A stretch of DNA of 64,000 nt, taken from positions 1 to 64,000 of the forward strand of contig JAPYMA010000078.1 in assembly GCA_035041965.1 (NCBI GenBank), read 5' to 3'. Origin of the DNA: Anisakis pegreffii. Lineage: Eukaryota > Nematoda > Chromadorea > Rhabditida > Anisakidae. A model generated the notes under the pieces. That model was not told the DNA's origin. It searched no databases and saw only the letters and a list, made by a program, of their open reading frames with translations. Made by a program: the position numbers and the translations under genes. This document shows positions 41,001 to 55,100 of the stretch, piece by piece (position 1 is the first letter of the stretch; every line of letters starts with the position of its first letter).

Positions 41001-43293
41001 TAAATCCTCTCACACCAAAACCAACTTATCCATCGCCATTATGCAAAATCAGATTCGTTTTGAAGTAAATCGCCAACTCACATGAACGAACCCTACACAC
41101 AACGTTATTACAGTGACCACTTGAATACCACTAACACCCTTCAAATGAAACGGAACATAATCGGTTATATTCCTCAAATCCACAGACGTATAACCGAGCT
41201 GTGCCACCTGTTCCAGGTAATGACCTTCATCGTGCAAATATTCATCATGTATTGTCTCTAGTATTTCAGCTCTCGATGTGCCTGTCATCAGACTGATTAT
41301 CGCAAACGAACCTACAAATTGTCATCATGATTCTCAAAGCTAGAATTCAGATTTAACATTTGGAGGAATAATTTCAACTCAAGATTTACAGCAATAAGTA
41401 ACGGTCTTTCGTATGAACCGAAATTAATATCCGCAGCTGCTTTTTCAGTGAATGGCTAATAAACTGATCTTTCGATCAAAATATACGCTTTAACGAGAGT
41501 GCCTCTAAATATATGACCCAAATTCACGCCGTAACAACAAAGCGTACTAAGCACCTGACGTTTGTGATGCTTGCACAACATTTGAAGGAATTTTTCTGTT
41601 AGCATCGATAAAATATTTATGGTCATTATTCGTAATCTTTTCGATTTCGGCATCAAAACTGAATTCATCCTCATTCACCTGCACATACATTTGGTATGCC
41701 AAGCTTCTCAACAACAGTATTCAACTTTAAACTGAGCAATTCATTTAAAGTTGTTCTGTGATCAGGTAGCACTTGGCTTCTAAAACGATTAACATTGCTG
41801 ATCTTTGAAACGTTTTGAAACGAGAAGATATACCCGTGAGGATAACGGAATGTATAGGAAGAATGGATTGTATAATGAAACGAGTGGATTTAAAGACAAA
41901 TTGCTTCAAGAAATATTGATTCCATTGCGAAAGGATGGTCTAGAAAGCTGCACTTTGAAGACATTCTTTTAAGTTCGGAAAATATATTATCCTAAATGGA
42001 GATGGTCTTGCTACTGAGCTAAATTCAATTTAATCATTTTCTCTGGCTTAGCCAACTGGAGCACAGCAATTGCAAAGACTGCACCAGTTTTATGCAAAGA
42101 TTATCAGACCGTTAATTACTTCTTTGCATATCTTAAGGAGAAAGAATAAGAAGCACACCATTTCTGCTCGAAATTTTTATTTCAATGAAACTTTCTTAAA
42201 GGATACATGAACCCATCTTGTTGATTTGGATGTGACAAACAGAGTGAACATCGCACGATTGCTGACTATCTCAAACATAGAGCGATTCCGCAATCGGAAC
42301 AGATAATTGATAAATGCACGAACCAATTGAGACATGATGTGACGTACCAAAGACCATATAGAAAAGAACTGGAAAAAATGACGAATAGAGGCCATAAACT
42401 GGATCGACGCCCTGAAGAATAGCATAGGCGATGCCTAAAAGAAGGAGCATTTGTATCGCATCAACTTCAAGCATTATTCAACGCCAGTAAGGTCGTTAAC
42501 ACATCATTCAGTGTTTCTGAATGGATGATTCGAAACTGAAAAATCAATGAACATACCTTGAGGTACATGCATAATTCCAACCGTAATTCCGGCCATAAAG
42601 TCACCCATCAAATTTCGCTTCCATCTATAATCGGGTAGCCAACCGACTATTGGAATAAACGACACAATGAAACGAACGAACTGCTCTGGACTTAAACAGG
42701 GATGAAAGACTTTCAATATGAATTTTCGTTTCTTGTCTTCCACTTGTGGCGGTGGTAGAAACAAATATGTTTGATCGAATTCCTCCTGAAAAAAAAAGAA
42801 AATATTTTGCTTCTTTAATATTTCATATTTTCATGATTTCTCCTGCAGTTAATTGGATCGTTCTATGACTTCGCTCGAACAGGACAAGAATTAGATTCAC
42901 TTCGCTGAATTGTTTGACTTGTTTAAGTGCCACTATTGCGCCAAAATCCGCTTATACTCATCGTCAGTAATGAAACAATTTTTGACACTCTGAGAAAGAA
43001 GACGATTGAAATAAGAAAAAGAAATTCAGGAACTGAAAAAATATGCGAAAAATTATTTTGCTGGTAAATGAAATCATTCAAAAATTCGTCCGAAGAAAAC
43101 TGTGATGATGAGATGATCGGATGAACGGAAGATTTAATATGATTTACGAGCAATCGATGCAAATTCCGATCCGAATACTTAATGATTAATTTGATTCGCA
43201 AAAGAAGTGAATCCGACTGACCTGTCGCAAGAAAGTTTCACGCAACGACGTGATATGTGTGGGTAATTCACTGTCGGCGACATTTTTTGGCAT
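35006..43293 (-). CDS. SLC26/SulP family anion transporter (sulfate permease-like)
   Basis: The protein is a membrane anion exchanger or channel with a C-terminal STAS domain. Sixteen exons keep frame throughout: 43222-43293, 42557-42785, 42324-42434, 41082-41311, 40726-40848, 40531-40560, 40133-40220, 37816-37969, 37430-37577, 37023-37310, 36668-36810, 36376-36493, 35964-36132, 35754-35889, 35481-35635 and 35006-35166. They encode 784 residues, usual for the family. Family signatures include HVPQGIAYAIL near residue 97, [13 protein letters not shown] then GTSHHVSIG in the next exon, [12 protein letters not shown] near 230, and NQELYAIG...ESGGKTQ near 395-430. STAS spans about 565-760 and contains [19 protein letters not shown]. 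Exon 6 is only 30 nt. Nematodes have several such genes (sulp); which one this is, and its substrate, cannot be read from the sequence. Confidence 0.95.
38167..39581 (+). repeat. 31-bp satellite array inside SLC26 intron 7
   Basis: The 31-base unit starts GCCGGCTACTTCTG, continues TTCTAG and ends ATTGCTGAATC. It is repeated 45 times plus a final 20 bases, 1415 bp in all. Every copy I compared is identical. Each unit contains the palindrome GCCGGC and the small inverted repeat GATT-GCTG-AATC, which overlap unit boundaries. There are no spacers, so it is not a CRISPR array. It lies wholly in the intron between 40133 and 37969 of the transporter gene. The lack of divergence means recent expansion or strong homogenisation; an assembly-collapsed copy number is also possible. 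Confidence 0.98.
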
Positions 43294-43668
43294 CTTTCAA
43301 TTCAGTGAACAATAGGAAAAAACAATCTGAAGATTAGTCACGATTAAATGCTGACAATTCCAATTCGGATCATATATCTCGATAGCAATAACAGTTCTCG
43401 TAAATAAAATTCATTGCGAGAAAACTTCAGAATGTACATAATTACAATTGAATATTTCACAGCTGATATCACCAAATGAATAATTGGTCAAAAAGAAAAG
43501 AGGGAATGCAGATGAACAACACATCATTTTCAGTTATTGACTACTATTAACCAAATACAAACTGGAATTAATTTTTTCAGGATGTTCAAGTGGGTACAAG
43601 GTCATGATCACTTACAACAGACCTGGGAATAAGCTATTATGGAAATCAACATGCAAATTAACAAATCA

Positions 43669-43755
<87 letters not shown>

Positions 43756-45940
43756 CTTTAACGCTTGCTTACAAGATCGTTAGCAGCAATTATATGAGAC
43801 ATCACCAATAATCTCTGACCATGCGGTTAATGAACACTTGTTGTTTTGATGCTCAGAGTGAGGTATTAGCCCGAAGTGAAATTATGCGGAGCGAGAACTC
43901 TCGATAACCCTCAAATATCGAGATCAATTCATGAGATGAAGATAGAACTATATCGAAGGATTGTTAGTATGTTCATCTGGAGTGTTTTTCATTACGAGGA
44001 TAATTTGTGCAGCATAACGGTGAGACGATGAGAAAACAGAGTAATGATTAATGATTTCGGCATTTATAATAGTAATAACAATAGTGAAGATAACATTCTC
44101 CTCATAAAATGCTCGAATTTTAAGTTTCATGTCGATGGTACGTCTAATGGATCTATAGATAGAAACGATTGGAGTGACGAATGAAGATTGAATTCGAATG
44201 TAAAGACTTAATGTATCAGGGAAGGCATTTAACCAGCTTTTTTGAGAGGATATTTGTGTGTTTCAAGATTAAATTTAGAAGACATATTTGCAGATGAAAA
44301 CGATTATGGAATACCCATCAGTAGCACAATAAAGTAACGTAGGCATCACTTTAATTCTTAGAACACGACTTACTCAAGAATGACTGGAAATGATAGCAGG
44401 TGAATAGAGAAAGATCACTGGATCACTCACGTATAAGAGTTCTAAATGGGATATTTTAAAGGGATATTCATTAAATGATGACTCCAGTGACTAAATTGGC
44501 AGAAACAGCTGCGGTATGGCAATTTTTTAGAGCGGAGCAGTTCTCTTACTGCGCTCTTTCATTAGTTTCAGTCGTGATGAAGCGTTACTCGAATCATTCC
44601 GCTAGCCAGATCTCAATGCATTCAAACAACCACACCTTCAATCAACCTTCCTCTGGAATGGATGCGAATCAAAGGAAAACAAAAACTGACTCAAAGCCAA
44701 ACGAAAATCGAATTCCTTCTCAATCAACCGACTTTTCATCTTTTTCCAGCGACTTTTCTTGAGTAAACGAAGCGATAATATCATTGGTCATCCTCACTGT
44801 GACTGCTGCTGCTGCTGATGTGTACATACTGAATAATGGTTATAACTGAATCAGTTCAATTATTTAATAGTCGTATTATAACCAGCTTTGTCAGAACGGA
44901 GTATCACATGGATTATTAGAGACAGAAGCGTTTTTACTCATACTGAGTCACAACTTCCTATTTCTTTCAATTTACAATTGTCGTCGTAAACAAAAACAAT
45001 TCGGGAATGTTCGAAAAGAGTCTTCCCATTTTGTATAAGCTGCTAAAAGAATGTATTCATATGTTTGCTAACATAAGACCATCTCAATCGCTGCTATCAG
45101 ACAAATATTATGTCTCGACGTGAATGAAATCACCCACTGCATTTCTGACGTAAATGCATGTGAATATCATAAAAGGACATTCACAGTCAATGTTCTTGTA
45201 TTCAACAAACCATGGAAACGACCATGAAATAAACTTTCATCCAAGAATAGATCTATGATCGTTGAAACTTCTAAGAAGCAATCAAGAAATGATAGTTGAG
45301 TAGGTAATTAACAAAGAGTGATTGATGCAATCATCAACTAAGCATCATATTTTATTTCATCACAACAATCCATCTAAACAACACCGTCCTGCCCGCTGAT
45401 GAATGAACAACCATATCAAAGAACTTTGACAGATATATGAAACATTTGCATTACGGTGTGATAATGATGGGCAATTTACACTTAGTAAAGTTATGTTGAG
45501 AAATGAATAAGCTGAGATATTCATCGAATTCATGTTACCGTTGAGAGAGCAGTCAAGACTGATTCGTTTTCGAAAGGTCACATAGCAAATTATAAAGTGC
45601 ACGACTGAACACTTGAAATATCAAATGAAACAACGGGAAGATAAGGAATGAGTCAGTTGAAAACACATCAAATTCTCGGGAGACTTACGTTTGCGATCGA
45701 TTGCAAACGTTTAGTTGAAAATAAATCTCATTTAATTCGAATGCCCAGAAATTTTCTTCTGATTGTTAAAACCTGATCAATTTAAAATTGAAAACACAAA
45801 AATCCAATCGAAAAAAAAAACATACTGGTTGTCAGAAAACATTTCATGACGAATCGTTTTCAAAAAATAAACATCATATTTGTTCAGATGAAAAGACGAA
45901 AGATCGAATATTGAAACGATCAGAATACAAATTATCGAAA
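43294..45940. other. Upstream region of the SLC26 gene, no further gene seen
   Basis: This should include the transporter promoter, but no element is clear enough to name. A long AT repeat lies at 43671-43749, some 380 bases upstream of the start codon. A plus-strand frame at 44475-44762 is Ser/Asn/Gln-rich with no recognised motif and no splice partners. Confidence 0.4.
43671..43749. repeat. AT dinucleotide microsatellite
   Basis: About 39 uninterrupted AT units, ending in AATATAT. It lies upstream of the SLC26 start codon, between it and the next gene-poor stretch. Such tracts are highly variable in length and prone to assembly error. Confidence 0.97.
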
Positions 45941-46015
45941 AATTCCCATATGTATATTCTTCAGATAGTGTAAAAATTTTTTTTACACCATCTGAAGGAT
46001 AAACATATGGGAATT
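45941..46015. repeat. Fold-back element with 36-base arms
   Basis: Positions 45941-45976 pair with 45980-46015 with only 3 mismatches; the outer ends read AATTCCCATATG. The loop is about three bases, so the whole 75 bp is one hairpin. No flanking direct repeat is obvious. It may be a very small fold-back transposon or a hairpin created by local inverted duplication. Confidence 0.85.
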
Positions 46016-49000
46016 GTTATGGAAAGGATGACTGAAATTACACGGGCAGATATGAAAAATATGGTATAAGATCATCGATAGCAGTTTGGCCATCGAAAAG
46101 ATGCGAAGAGTTTCGATCAAGAGAAGTAACAAAAAAATTTTAGTGATGTTTTCGAAAATGTTATTTGTGCTTATAATCAGAAGTTAATCAAGAGATAACG
46201 AAAGCGGAACAAGGAACATTACACAAAGTTACGTCCGCATCAACAGATTAATTAGCCTCTAGGCCTGTTCACCCACTGCTTTTCGAATCATTTATTAGCA
46301 CTAAGCTGCTACTGATCTTTGCATATGAATGTACTTCACCACGGTTTTTGCTGCAAATTTAGCCTCTTCGAATTACCGACACGAATAATTCATTATTTCA
46401 ATAATATTCGTCATTAAGTCAGTCTGAAATAAGAAAACACCTTCAAATGTCACGGTTTATCATGCACAATGGTTCAGACAACACCAACAAATCTATACAC
46501 AAAAATGTTCTGTTTTTCATCGAAATTCATATCTACATATTGTTGCTATTTTTCTAACTTTAATCATCATCGCTACACAAAGTATATTAGTTATTGATGT
46601 AAATGATCATATCAGCAACACCTTGCCACTAACATCCTCGATATTATCACTGATATTGCCGTCAACATCACCATCATATAAACTTACTACGGAACTCTAC
46701 ATATATATCAAACAAATAACTGGAAAAAAACCAAACGAACGAATGAATAAACAACAAAATCCTAGAGAAAAGGCTTCCCTGCTGAACGGAAATGATGAGA
46801 GATTTCGAATGAAAACTGCAATGAGATGATGAATTAATGAAACATACAACGACCCAGAGAAGGGCTATTCATTATACATCAAGAGTTCCATCAAGATGGT
46901 GCATGACTACAAGTATCGATATTAACCACAACCGATTCAGACGGTTGACTGGTGTCAGAAGATCGAGCAGTAATTGCAGAAAAGCACCTCACTTCAAAAA
47001 AGATTGAATGAGACAAATGCCTTATCCATGAACGAATTGCTTCATCCTCGCTATTAAACAATCTCAAATCATCTCCTCACTGGCATCTTAATTCACGAAA
47101 AGAAAACGCAGCAATACGAACCACACTGATTCATTTGAAATCCCATAATGCATTCAGCTCATTTTCAGGATAATCCATTTATGTAATGCTCGTCAAGTCT
47201 GACGATTCACTTGCTCATCGCAAGCTCCACTCAAGATATGTTTCTCAAATATTTTCAAATTGTTGAACAAGTTTACTTGCTTTCTGCCAGTTGAAAGATA
47301 ATATTTTTTACCGTTTGCCTTTCGCACAAAAAATAAAGACGTATTAGTTGTTGTTTTGGATATGAAATGATGTAAACCTATTGTCTACTTATTAATATTT
47401 ATTTTTGAAATTTTCTTGAGAGTAGAGTTGTTGATAAAATTTTCTTTGGTTCATACTTCAAAATTTTTTAAAAATCGTACGAAACATTCACATTCCATTT
47501 CAGATTTCAACTTTACACTATCGAAAACAAAATTGATGAGAAACAGTGCGAAGACGCAAACAAAAAAAACGACAAGAACGCACTGAATGCGAACAGTTTA
47601 GCAGAATGAACTGAAAATATTCCCAAAAAACAGACAACACCAACCGAAAACATCTATACAAGAGGTGTTTAGTGATAAATTCAAATTGATACGTTCTCGT
47701 ACAGTGTACTAAGAAAGTAGGTGAAAAAAACTGATGTTAACAATATTAACCAATGATATATGTGATCTTAACTCGTTTAGCAGGATGATTGATGCAGCAA
47801 CGGAAACGCTACTTTCTATCGATGAAAATCAGACGAGATCAATGCGTTAAGAAAAAAAAATCGAAAACCTTTTCAACTCTTTTATGATGTGGAATCTAAT
47901 CGAAAGATCACTCGAATGAGAGCCTACGACGTGAAAAAGGCACTTAATAAATATTAGTTTAATGTAATCAGTGAAAATATTTGCTTGAGTCTGTTCGTTC
48001 GTCTGACAAATATTTTAATAATGTAATAAGATAAACATCTCTCAATAGCATTTCTCGATGTGAAAAAAACAAACATATTTGCACAATAATACTCTTAATT
48101 CAATGATCGCCCGCTCTTACTCAACCTTATATAACGTTTCGAATAAATGTTTTCATTTAGTCGAAAATGTAGAAAAACACAAATAAATCATTTCATTTTA
48201 TCGCTTCGTTGAATTCCATTTTATCGCATCGTTCCATTTACCGACAACTAATGACAAAAACGAATTGAAAATTGTCATCTGTTCGTAAATCAATATCTGG
48301 TGCAATGAGCGAAGCAACACTGAAATCATCACAACAGAAAAGATATATAGATGATAATAATGAAACGTGCCTGTGCAACATTACAATTAACCAACAGTAG
48401 ACGCAGAAACTGTGATGGTATGCATATAAATAGTAGTAACAATAATACTAATAACAATAAAAGTAATCGCATTTCGCTGCATTTGGATAGTGCGCGATCG
48501 GTTAATAAACTCGTAAATGTGTTGAAACTAACAATAAGTGACAATCAACGCTGATGTAAACAAGAGTTCAGCTGATCCAAGCATATTTATTTTCGGATAT
48601 GCACTCAGCTGGATGTTGAACAAGCCACAAATTGATTTAAAAATGAAGTATTATGGTGAGGATCACAATAACAACGATAGTAGTAAAGCTAGATATTTTG
48701 AAACCATCAATAGAAACTACCGGCACTAGCTTTCAACTGCGATTCTATGTGATTGCATTATTAATTCAGAGACGAACCGAATTTTCTTCTTTGAATATAT
48801 CGAATTTCTTTGAAATTCTCAGAAAGCACTCGAAATGAAACAAGCACTAGACATTTGCGTTCCCGAAACAAGTTGATGCATCAAACAATGGACAACGTGG
48901 CGTGATTACTTGCATCGATGTTAAATGGCACCTCTATTGCTTAACGCAGTCAAGGAAACCATTCATCCGCTCCATCTATCATAACCAACAGACCAAAAAA

Positions 49001-51545
49001 TGCTGCTTCAAATGATAAATCTTATCGAATTTGGTCATTTATCCATACGAAATCGTTTAATCATCTTTGACGTCATACAGAGTAAGGATACCAAAATGCA
49101 GCTGATTAGTGAGCAAAATAAATTTCGATTGTAAACAAGAGACGTTCTCTCTACTGAATGGAACTAAACTATTGAATTGGCAGGTAAACAAAGATTATGT
49201 CTTTTTGAGACGTGGAAAAGTAATTTTTTTCTGAAGAATTGTGATAAATATTTACAAGTTCAGATAACAATTTCAAAGAACCGAAAAAAAATCAGATACA
49301 GAAGTGATACTAAGTACAGATGTGACTGTAATTCCAAACAGCACCAGTAAAATCACAAATAATAACATCACAATACAGATGTACCTCAGGTTATGTCTCT
49401 TCTCGTTTTCGATTATACGTTGTTTGCCAAAGAAGGTATGGAGAAATAAAAATCAACTTTATGTCACCTTATTCAACTTTACGTCTGTCTACCACAAAAA
49501 CTACATTGGTTGTAATATCATTGGAAAAGCGGTAAAAGCACATAAAATCATATTACTGTACAATAAATAACTTATATTCGAAGACATTCAGAGACAGTTC
49601 AATTCGAAACCAAGTAAACTCGACTTGAGTCGCCTCTCCTGGAACCAACTATCGACGTAAGTTGAGGTATACCTGCACCAATATCAAACCAATGATAGTA
49701 TACGAAAAATACCATCAATAGCTCTCTAAACAAAACAATACGATTAACATCATTCAATTTGTTATTAATATAATAACAAACTGAGTGATCAATGATCAAT
49801 CAGCGTTTCGTGTCCGATCACTCTGTTATGATAAACACACTACCATCCCCATTCGAGGGCATCATTATTCGAGCAGCTCATAAATGATTCATATCATAAC
49901 ATCACATGCATACATCGTGCGTAATATGCACTGAACAATAATAACGCAGTATTATTACGTTATTACCATAACAGATGAACATATCGAACTCTAATAACAA
50001 GCATAATCTACACTGTTTAAAGTGAATCGAGATCAGTGTACCTGCACAAACACTTCCCATCAATGAATCACGCGATACCAATAAACAAATCGGTGAATTG
50101 CTATTTGTTTTTACTTTTTGACTTTGTACACCTTAAATTAATGAACGCAGCTTCAATGCATAGAATTATCCTTGTTATTATTATTTACTCACATTTATCA
50201 CTCATATTAATCATATATCATGGAATGAAATCATTTTGTTATTACTACTATCATCATTGCTGTTATAATTGATACTCTTAATACACAAGATATTCAGTAA
50301 GGTACCACGTGAGCAGTAGTTTATGAAGCAGTAGTCTATCCAACAATCTGGCGAGTTTCTGGAGTGCCCATTAAATCGATATTATCGATCAAAAAGGTAA
50401 AAATGGTCAAAAGAATTCGCGAAATGCGACGTGCAATTATCTGGCGATATAGATGTAATGAACTCTAATGAAATTAAAGTAATTCGTTTTTTTTTTTCGA
50501 GCACAAACCAACACGCACAACTCAATTAAAATTGTCAAGTATGAAAGTTGACGTGAAACTGCACTAATCGACATACTTTATGTTTTCGATAAGAACTTAG
50601 CTTCAAATCGTTTCAATACGCGTTCTGCTAATATCCTCCACAATAGATTCATAATTTAGTGTAACTGAGATAAAAGTGCATCCTTTGATGAGCCTGAGCC
50701 AGTCTATGATTTGGCTAGCATCTAATTATCTGTCATTTGATGGCAGTTCAACATACTTCAATCATGAATGAGCTAATCGAACGATAAATCCAAAATGTCA
50801 AACATTTAGGAAAACGGTCGTCGATGAAGGCTTTTTATGCTTAATTTGCACATCAACAACCCAAAAAATGACAACGCATCGGATGCTTCCTCATCAAATT
50901 CTCAGATCGTAAACAACAGAAAACAACGAATAAAACAGCAACACCACAATCAATGAAACAAGCGAGAAGACAACACAAAAATTTCAATACAATTGCAGAA
51001 CCTTTAAAAATTATCACTTAAAACTGCTGTCCCAATCTTGCCAGTAGAGCAGAGCAAAGATCAATAAAGCCGGCCTGATCTTCAGAATTCATTCAATTCG
51101 AATGCCGTAATATATTCGTTCCCACTCGAGTCGATAAATAAGCTAAAACATATCTCTGAGACCAGAATTTGCCCTCGGCTGTACACTTTTTCCATGATAA
51201 CGGTTGAGTAGGCGATTTCTATATGTCGTCAGCAGTCATATTTCGAAGCGTAAGAGGTATAAAAGCAATCACCGTCGTTTTCATCGTTAAAGTTCATACC
51301 ACAAAATAGCATCGATCAAAACTATTTCCTATCAAATTCACGAAATCAAAAAGCGCAATAAAAATTTCAAATCTGAAACGAAAACGAAAAATGTACGAGG
51401 TAAATATTGAAAACGTAAAACAAAGTGAAATAAACATCATCCACATTCAGAAAAATTACGAAAGGGGCACTAAAATTCGCTTTGAAAATATGTTATAGAC
51501 TGTACAAAAATAGCTGGATAATCATACGACATACATGTGTGTAGT
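46016..51545. other. Gene-poor AT-rich sequence
   Basis: No supported gene. Plus-strand frames at 48351-48554 and 48538-48729 overlap in different registers, and both carry short Asn runs; they could be two parts of one exon pair, but no motif or clean junction supports this. A plus-strand frame at 49304-49570 is likewise unsupported. The remainder holds simple AT-rich sequence. Confidence 0.4.
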
Positions 51546-51598
51546 GTACTGCGGGAAATGGGGAAAATCGAGGTTCCCGTCCCCGACTTTTCTCCTTC
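51546..51598. repeat. GC-rich remnant resembling the element near 30.5 kb
   Basis: A short GC-rich patch reads GGGAAATGGGGAAAATCG followed by GTTCCCGTCCCCGACTTTTC. The complement of the second half resembles the AAAAAGTCGGGAA and GGTCCCCG stretches inside the element at 30476-30629. It may be a decayed or shorter copy of the same family. The resemblance was judged by eye over about 20 bases. Confidence 0.35.
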
Positions 51599-52112
51599 AA
51601 CGCAACACAATGAATATGTATGCTAAGAAAGACAAATTATTCGGCAGTTCGCTCAATTTCGTTCGAAATAATGATCACTCAACGGTTCGCATTGAAGCTG
51701 ATTAAACAGTCGCGAAACAACGCTCAATTCAGCAGAAGATGATGAAACTTTTCCGGGTCATTTGCTTAATTCTAGATCAATTTTTCATCTTTTGACGAAA
51801 ATCATCGAAATTTTTGAAACGATTTTGCAGAGACGGAATCAATTCGGCAAAAACAATTCACCAAAGAAAACTTCCTGGTACCATTTTAAGGCAAAGCGAT
51901 GGAATTGCTTCGAAAATGAGCAAAAGCGATTAGTAGATGTTAACTGATCATATAAATAAGCACGCGTTAACTGATAATACAAATAATGAATGGATTCAAT
52001 AAATATAATATGATCATCAGTTGAGATCCGCCTCCATACACGCAAGGGAACAGTGCTTGAAAAAACAAAACGAATGGATAAGCAAGGAGCGAATGACGCT
52101 CAGAAGGATACT

Positions 52113-55100
52113 TTAAATTTTTCGATTGAAATATTCGTCAAATGCCTTTGCAAAATTGTCCGCTTTTGAGCTTTCCATAACCTGAAATTGAAGTATTCCA
52201 CTGCTGTAAATTCGGTTATGTTTTTCGAACATTGCTACTGATATTAGTTTCTACTCAATTAATTCACTTCAAAAAATCGATGTTTCTTCATTCACTAGCC
52301 AATCAATCTAAGAATTAACGAATGAAACCGTTCATCGCGGTAATCCAACGTGGAGGTGAAACAAGCATCGAATAAAAAATTATTAAGATGAAACACTCAC
52401 CTGATATATACTCACACCACTTTGAACCATCGCTCGCGAGTTGCTCGCAGATGCGTAAGTGCCCATGGCGGCCGAAATCAGCCATTTGGCTTGCGCGTTT
52501 GACGTTACGACCTGTTTCATAGCGTCTCGACTTTTCTCATGGTCGTTATCGTTGTGAGCATTCAAAACACCTGAACGTCATCAAAATTTCACCGTTTCAT
52601 GAAAACATTTATTACTTTCATTATTGCCATAAATATCGATGATATGGAATTACTGATTTTGGCATACCAGTATACATGAATTTAAAACTTCGCTAACATC
52701 TGCAACACTGAATTTTGACCGTCAACTTTGCAGTGAGGAAGCAAATCCGTTCAATCTCATAAAGCATTTGGAAAAGAAACTCATGCGTTATCTCATGCAG
52801 CAGAAAACATCAACTTCATCATTCAATTATACCAACGAACATCTTATTCCTAGCAAACACTTTTACTAGTCCACCTTCATTATCGCTATTTATCATTACC
52901 ATTAATATTGCCATTAATTATAGAATATTCACCACTTTCGTTACACGTAAAACTCTTCGTTGGAAGAGCACAGAAACTTCTCATCAACCTACCAGGTACA
53001 ATCAAGTTGGTGAAGTCGCCGAGTAAGTTCGACTCACTGATTAAAGCTCGTAGCTGATCGTTGTCAACTCCATATTCAGCGGCAAATGCTCGCCAAGCGA
53101 ACGTTTCGAATGTCAATCCCATCATGAAACGGTTATAAAAGGCACCATACAACATCGCTTTCGACGGCTTACCACCTGCATACACGATGAGATTCAATTT
53201 CAACTAACACAGTTTTCTTCTACGGTGGAACTTCTATCTGTATATACACAACTCAAACAGTTCATCACCAACCTTTCAGAATAACTTTCTTCGCCAAACA
53301 ACGCATAATGCCGAAATATTTATTCGCAAGCTGCGAATCACCACTCAGAAACGCCGTATTTGCATCACCCACAATACCGCATATTGATACACCTACTACG
53401 GAAACGTTTCTCGCATAGTCATCTAACATCTGAAAATAGAAAGAAATAATTTTTTTTCATTTACCGCAAAACGCGAAATGTAACAGCTATCGGAAGAAAG
53501 TACAGAAATGAAAGTTAACGGCTTTTCAATCTTAAGAATATGCAAAACAGAAATAACCAACCAGCGAAGCTGCTCTAGCAAGTACTCGGCTGAAGAAAGT
53601 CATCAAGAAAACACCAATATTTGCTTTGCCAGCAGCCGTAAGCACTTTATCAAGCAGCAATTCAACACCACCATTTTCATCTTTCTCCTCAATTCACAAC
53701 AAAACTCAATTAGGGCCAGCTACATAAATAAATATGCGTTCAAACTGCCATACCAGATGTGCTCTTATCAAAACAATTTTACAAGAGGATACACAAGCGG
53801 ATCATATTCTCCATATTGAATTCTGCATAAACGCTGATAATTAAAGATGAATGGATAGTTTCAATATGATCATAAAATTTCAATACTAACGAAATTAAGA
53901 ATGAGATGTTTGGCCACATCAATAAATGCTAATAAAAATAAAATCAACTGAACATAACATAAGAATTTACACACTGATCACTCACCTCATGCATCAACGT
54001 TTTTTGATCCAAACAACAGAAAATGACATCCGAACAAGCGCATAACGAGTCCAGCGAACTACTTTGTTCAACAGTTGATGCTGGCCCTTTGCCATCAATA
54101 TGATCGCTAGTACCATCGTTGGCCATATCATGTGATGCTTCTGCCTCAGAAACCGTAAGACGCTTCACAAGTTGCTCACACTAAAAACACAATCTTTCAT
54201 ACTTAACGGGCTATCATTGAAAAAACAATTAACTGAAAATACTCATTTGCATTTGTTCTTCCTGATTGCACTTCTATTCTTGATCGTGACTGAAATTGAG
54301 AAGCAAGAAAGGTTAACTTTGATGATCAGTTCTATTAATAGGGCTCTTACTGCTATCAGTATTGTCACTCACGATGACAACTGATTACATATGTACACCT
54401 CGAACTCAACGAAACTCTACCGGAACGTCACAAAATTTTGAGAATACGAAATTAAGAGAAGAATGATTAAATGATTCCCTTTCTACCAGTCATGAACTCA
54501 CGAACCTCTTCATTATTTTGATCCCATAACGAAGCTGTCACAAACAAGTTTTTCTGCTTGAGCAAAACCCTCAAAACTTCTTCGCTAACATCGTTTGCTC
54601 CGATCCAGCCAACTCTCAAAGTTTGATAGATATTCGCAGCATCAGTCAAATTATTCTGTGGCATCATTCGCACCTCTGTTGATGGTATCGCCGCACCGTT
54701 CTGAAATCAATTTCAAGTAAAGTTGAGTGAAAATCGACCATGAACGAAATGATTAATCACATAAACGCTCAAAACCTTTGTTAAAGTTCAAAATTGTTAA
54801 CTCCAAACTTTCAAAATTCGTTTACGAACTTTTCATACAAAACTGACCTTAGCTTCAACACACTGTTGTTTACAGCCGTCTCCTTGAATCTCTTCCACAT
54901 GATCCGCTGGTTTCTGAATTTAAAAAATAATAAAAATGAAATCAACCGTAAGCCCTTCAGCATTCTGTTCCCATAACAACGACCACTTAAAGCAATGGAT
55001 TGTGTGCGCTGTTGTGTAACGGTTGAAAATAATTGTCAAAATTCAACAAAATGGACAAAAGTTTGAAATGTGTTAAAAGCGTACTCGTTTCCTTTGGATT

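Noticed and set aside
41456..41690. Extra SLC26 exon (segment [20 protein letters not shown] after a CAG acceptor)
   Set aside because: The neighbouring exons already join in frame across a conserved helix, leaving no room for an insertion.
48351..48729. Two overlapping plus-strand frames with Asn runs
   Set aside because: Different registers, no clear splice junction and no recognised motif; short Asn runs are common by chance in AAT-rich DNA.
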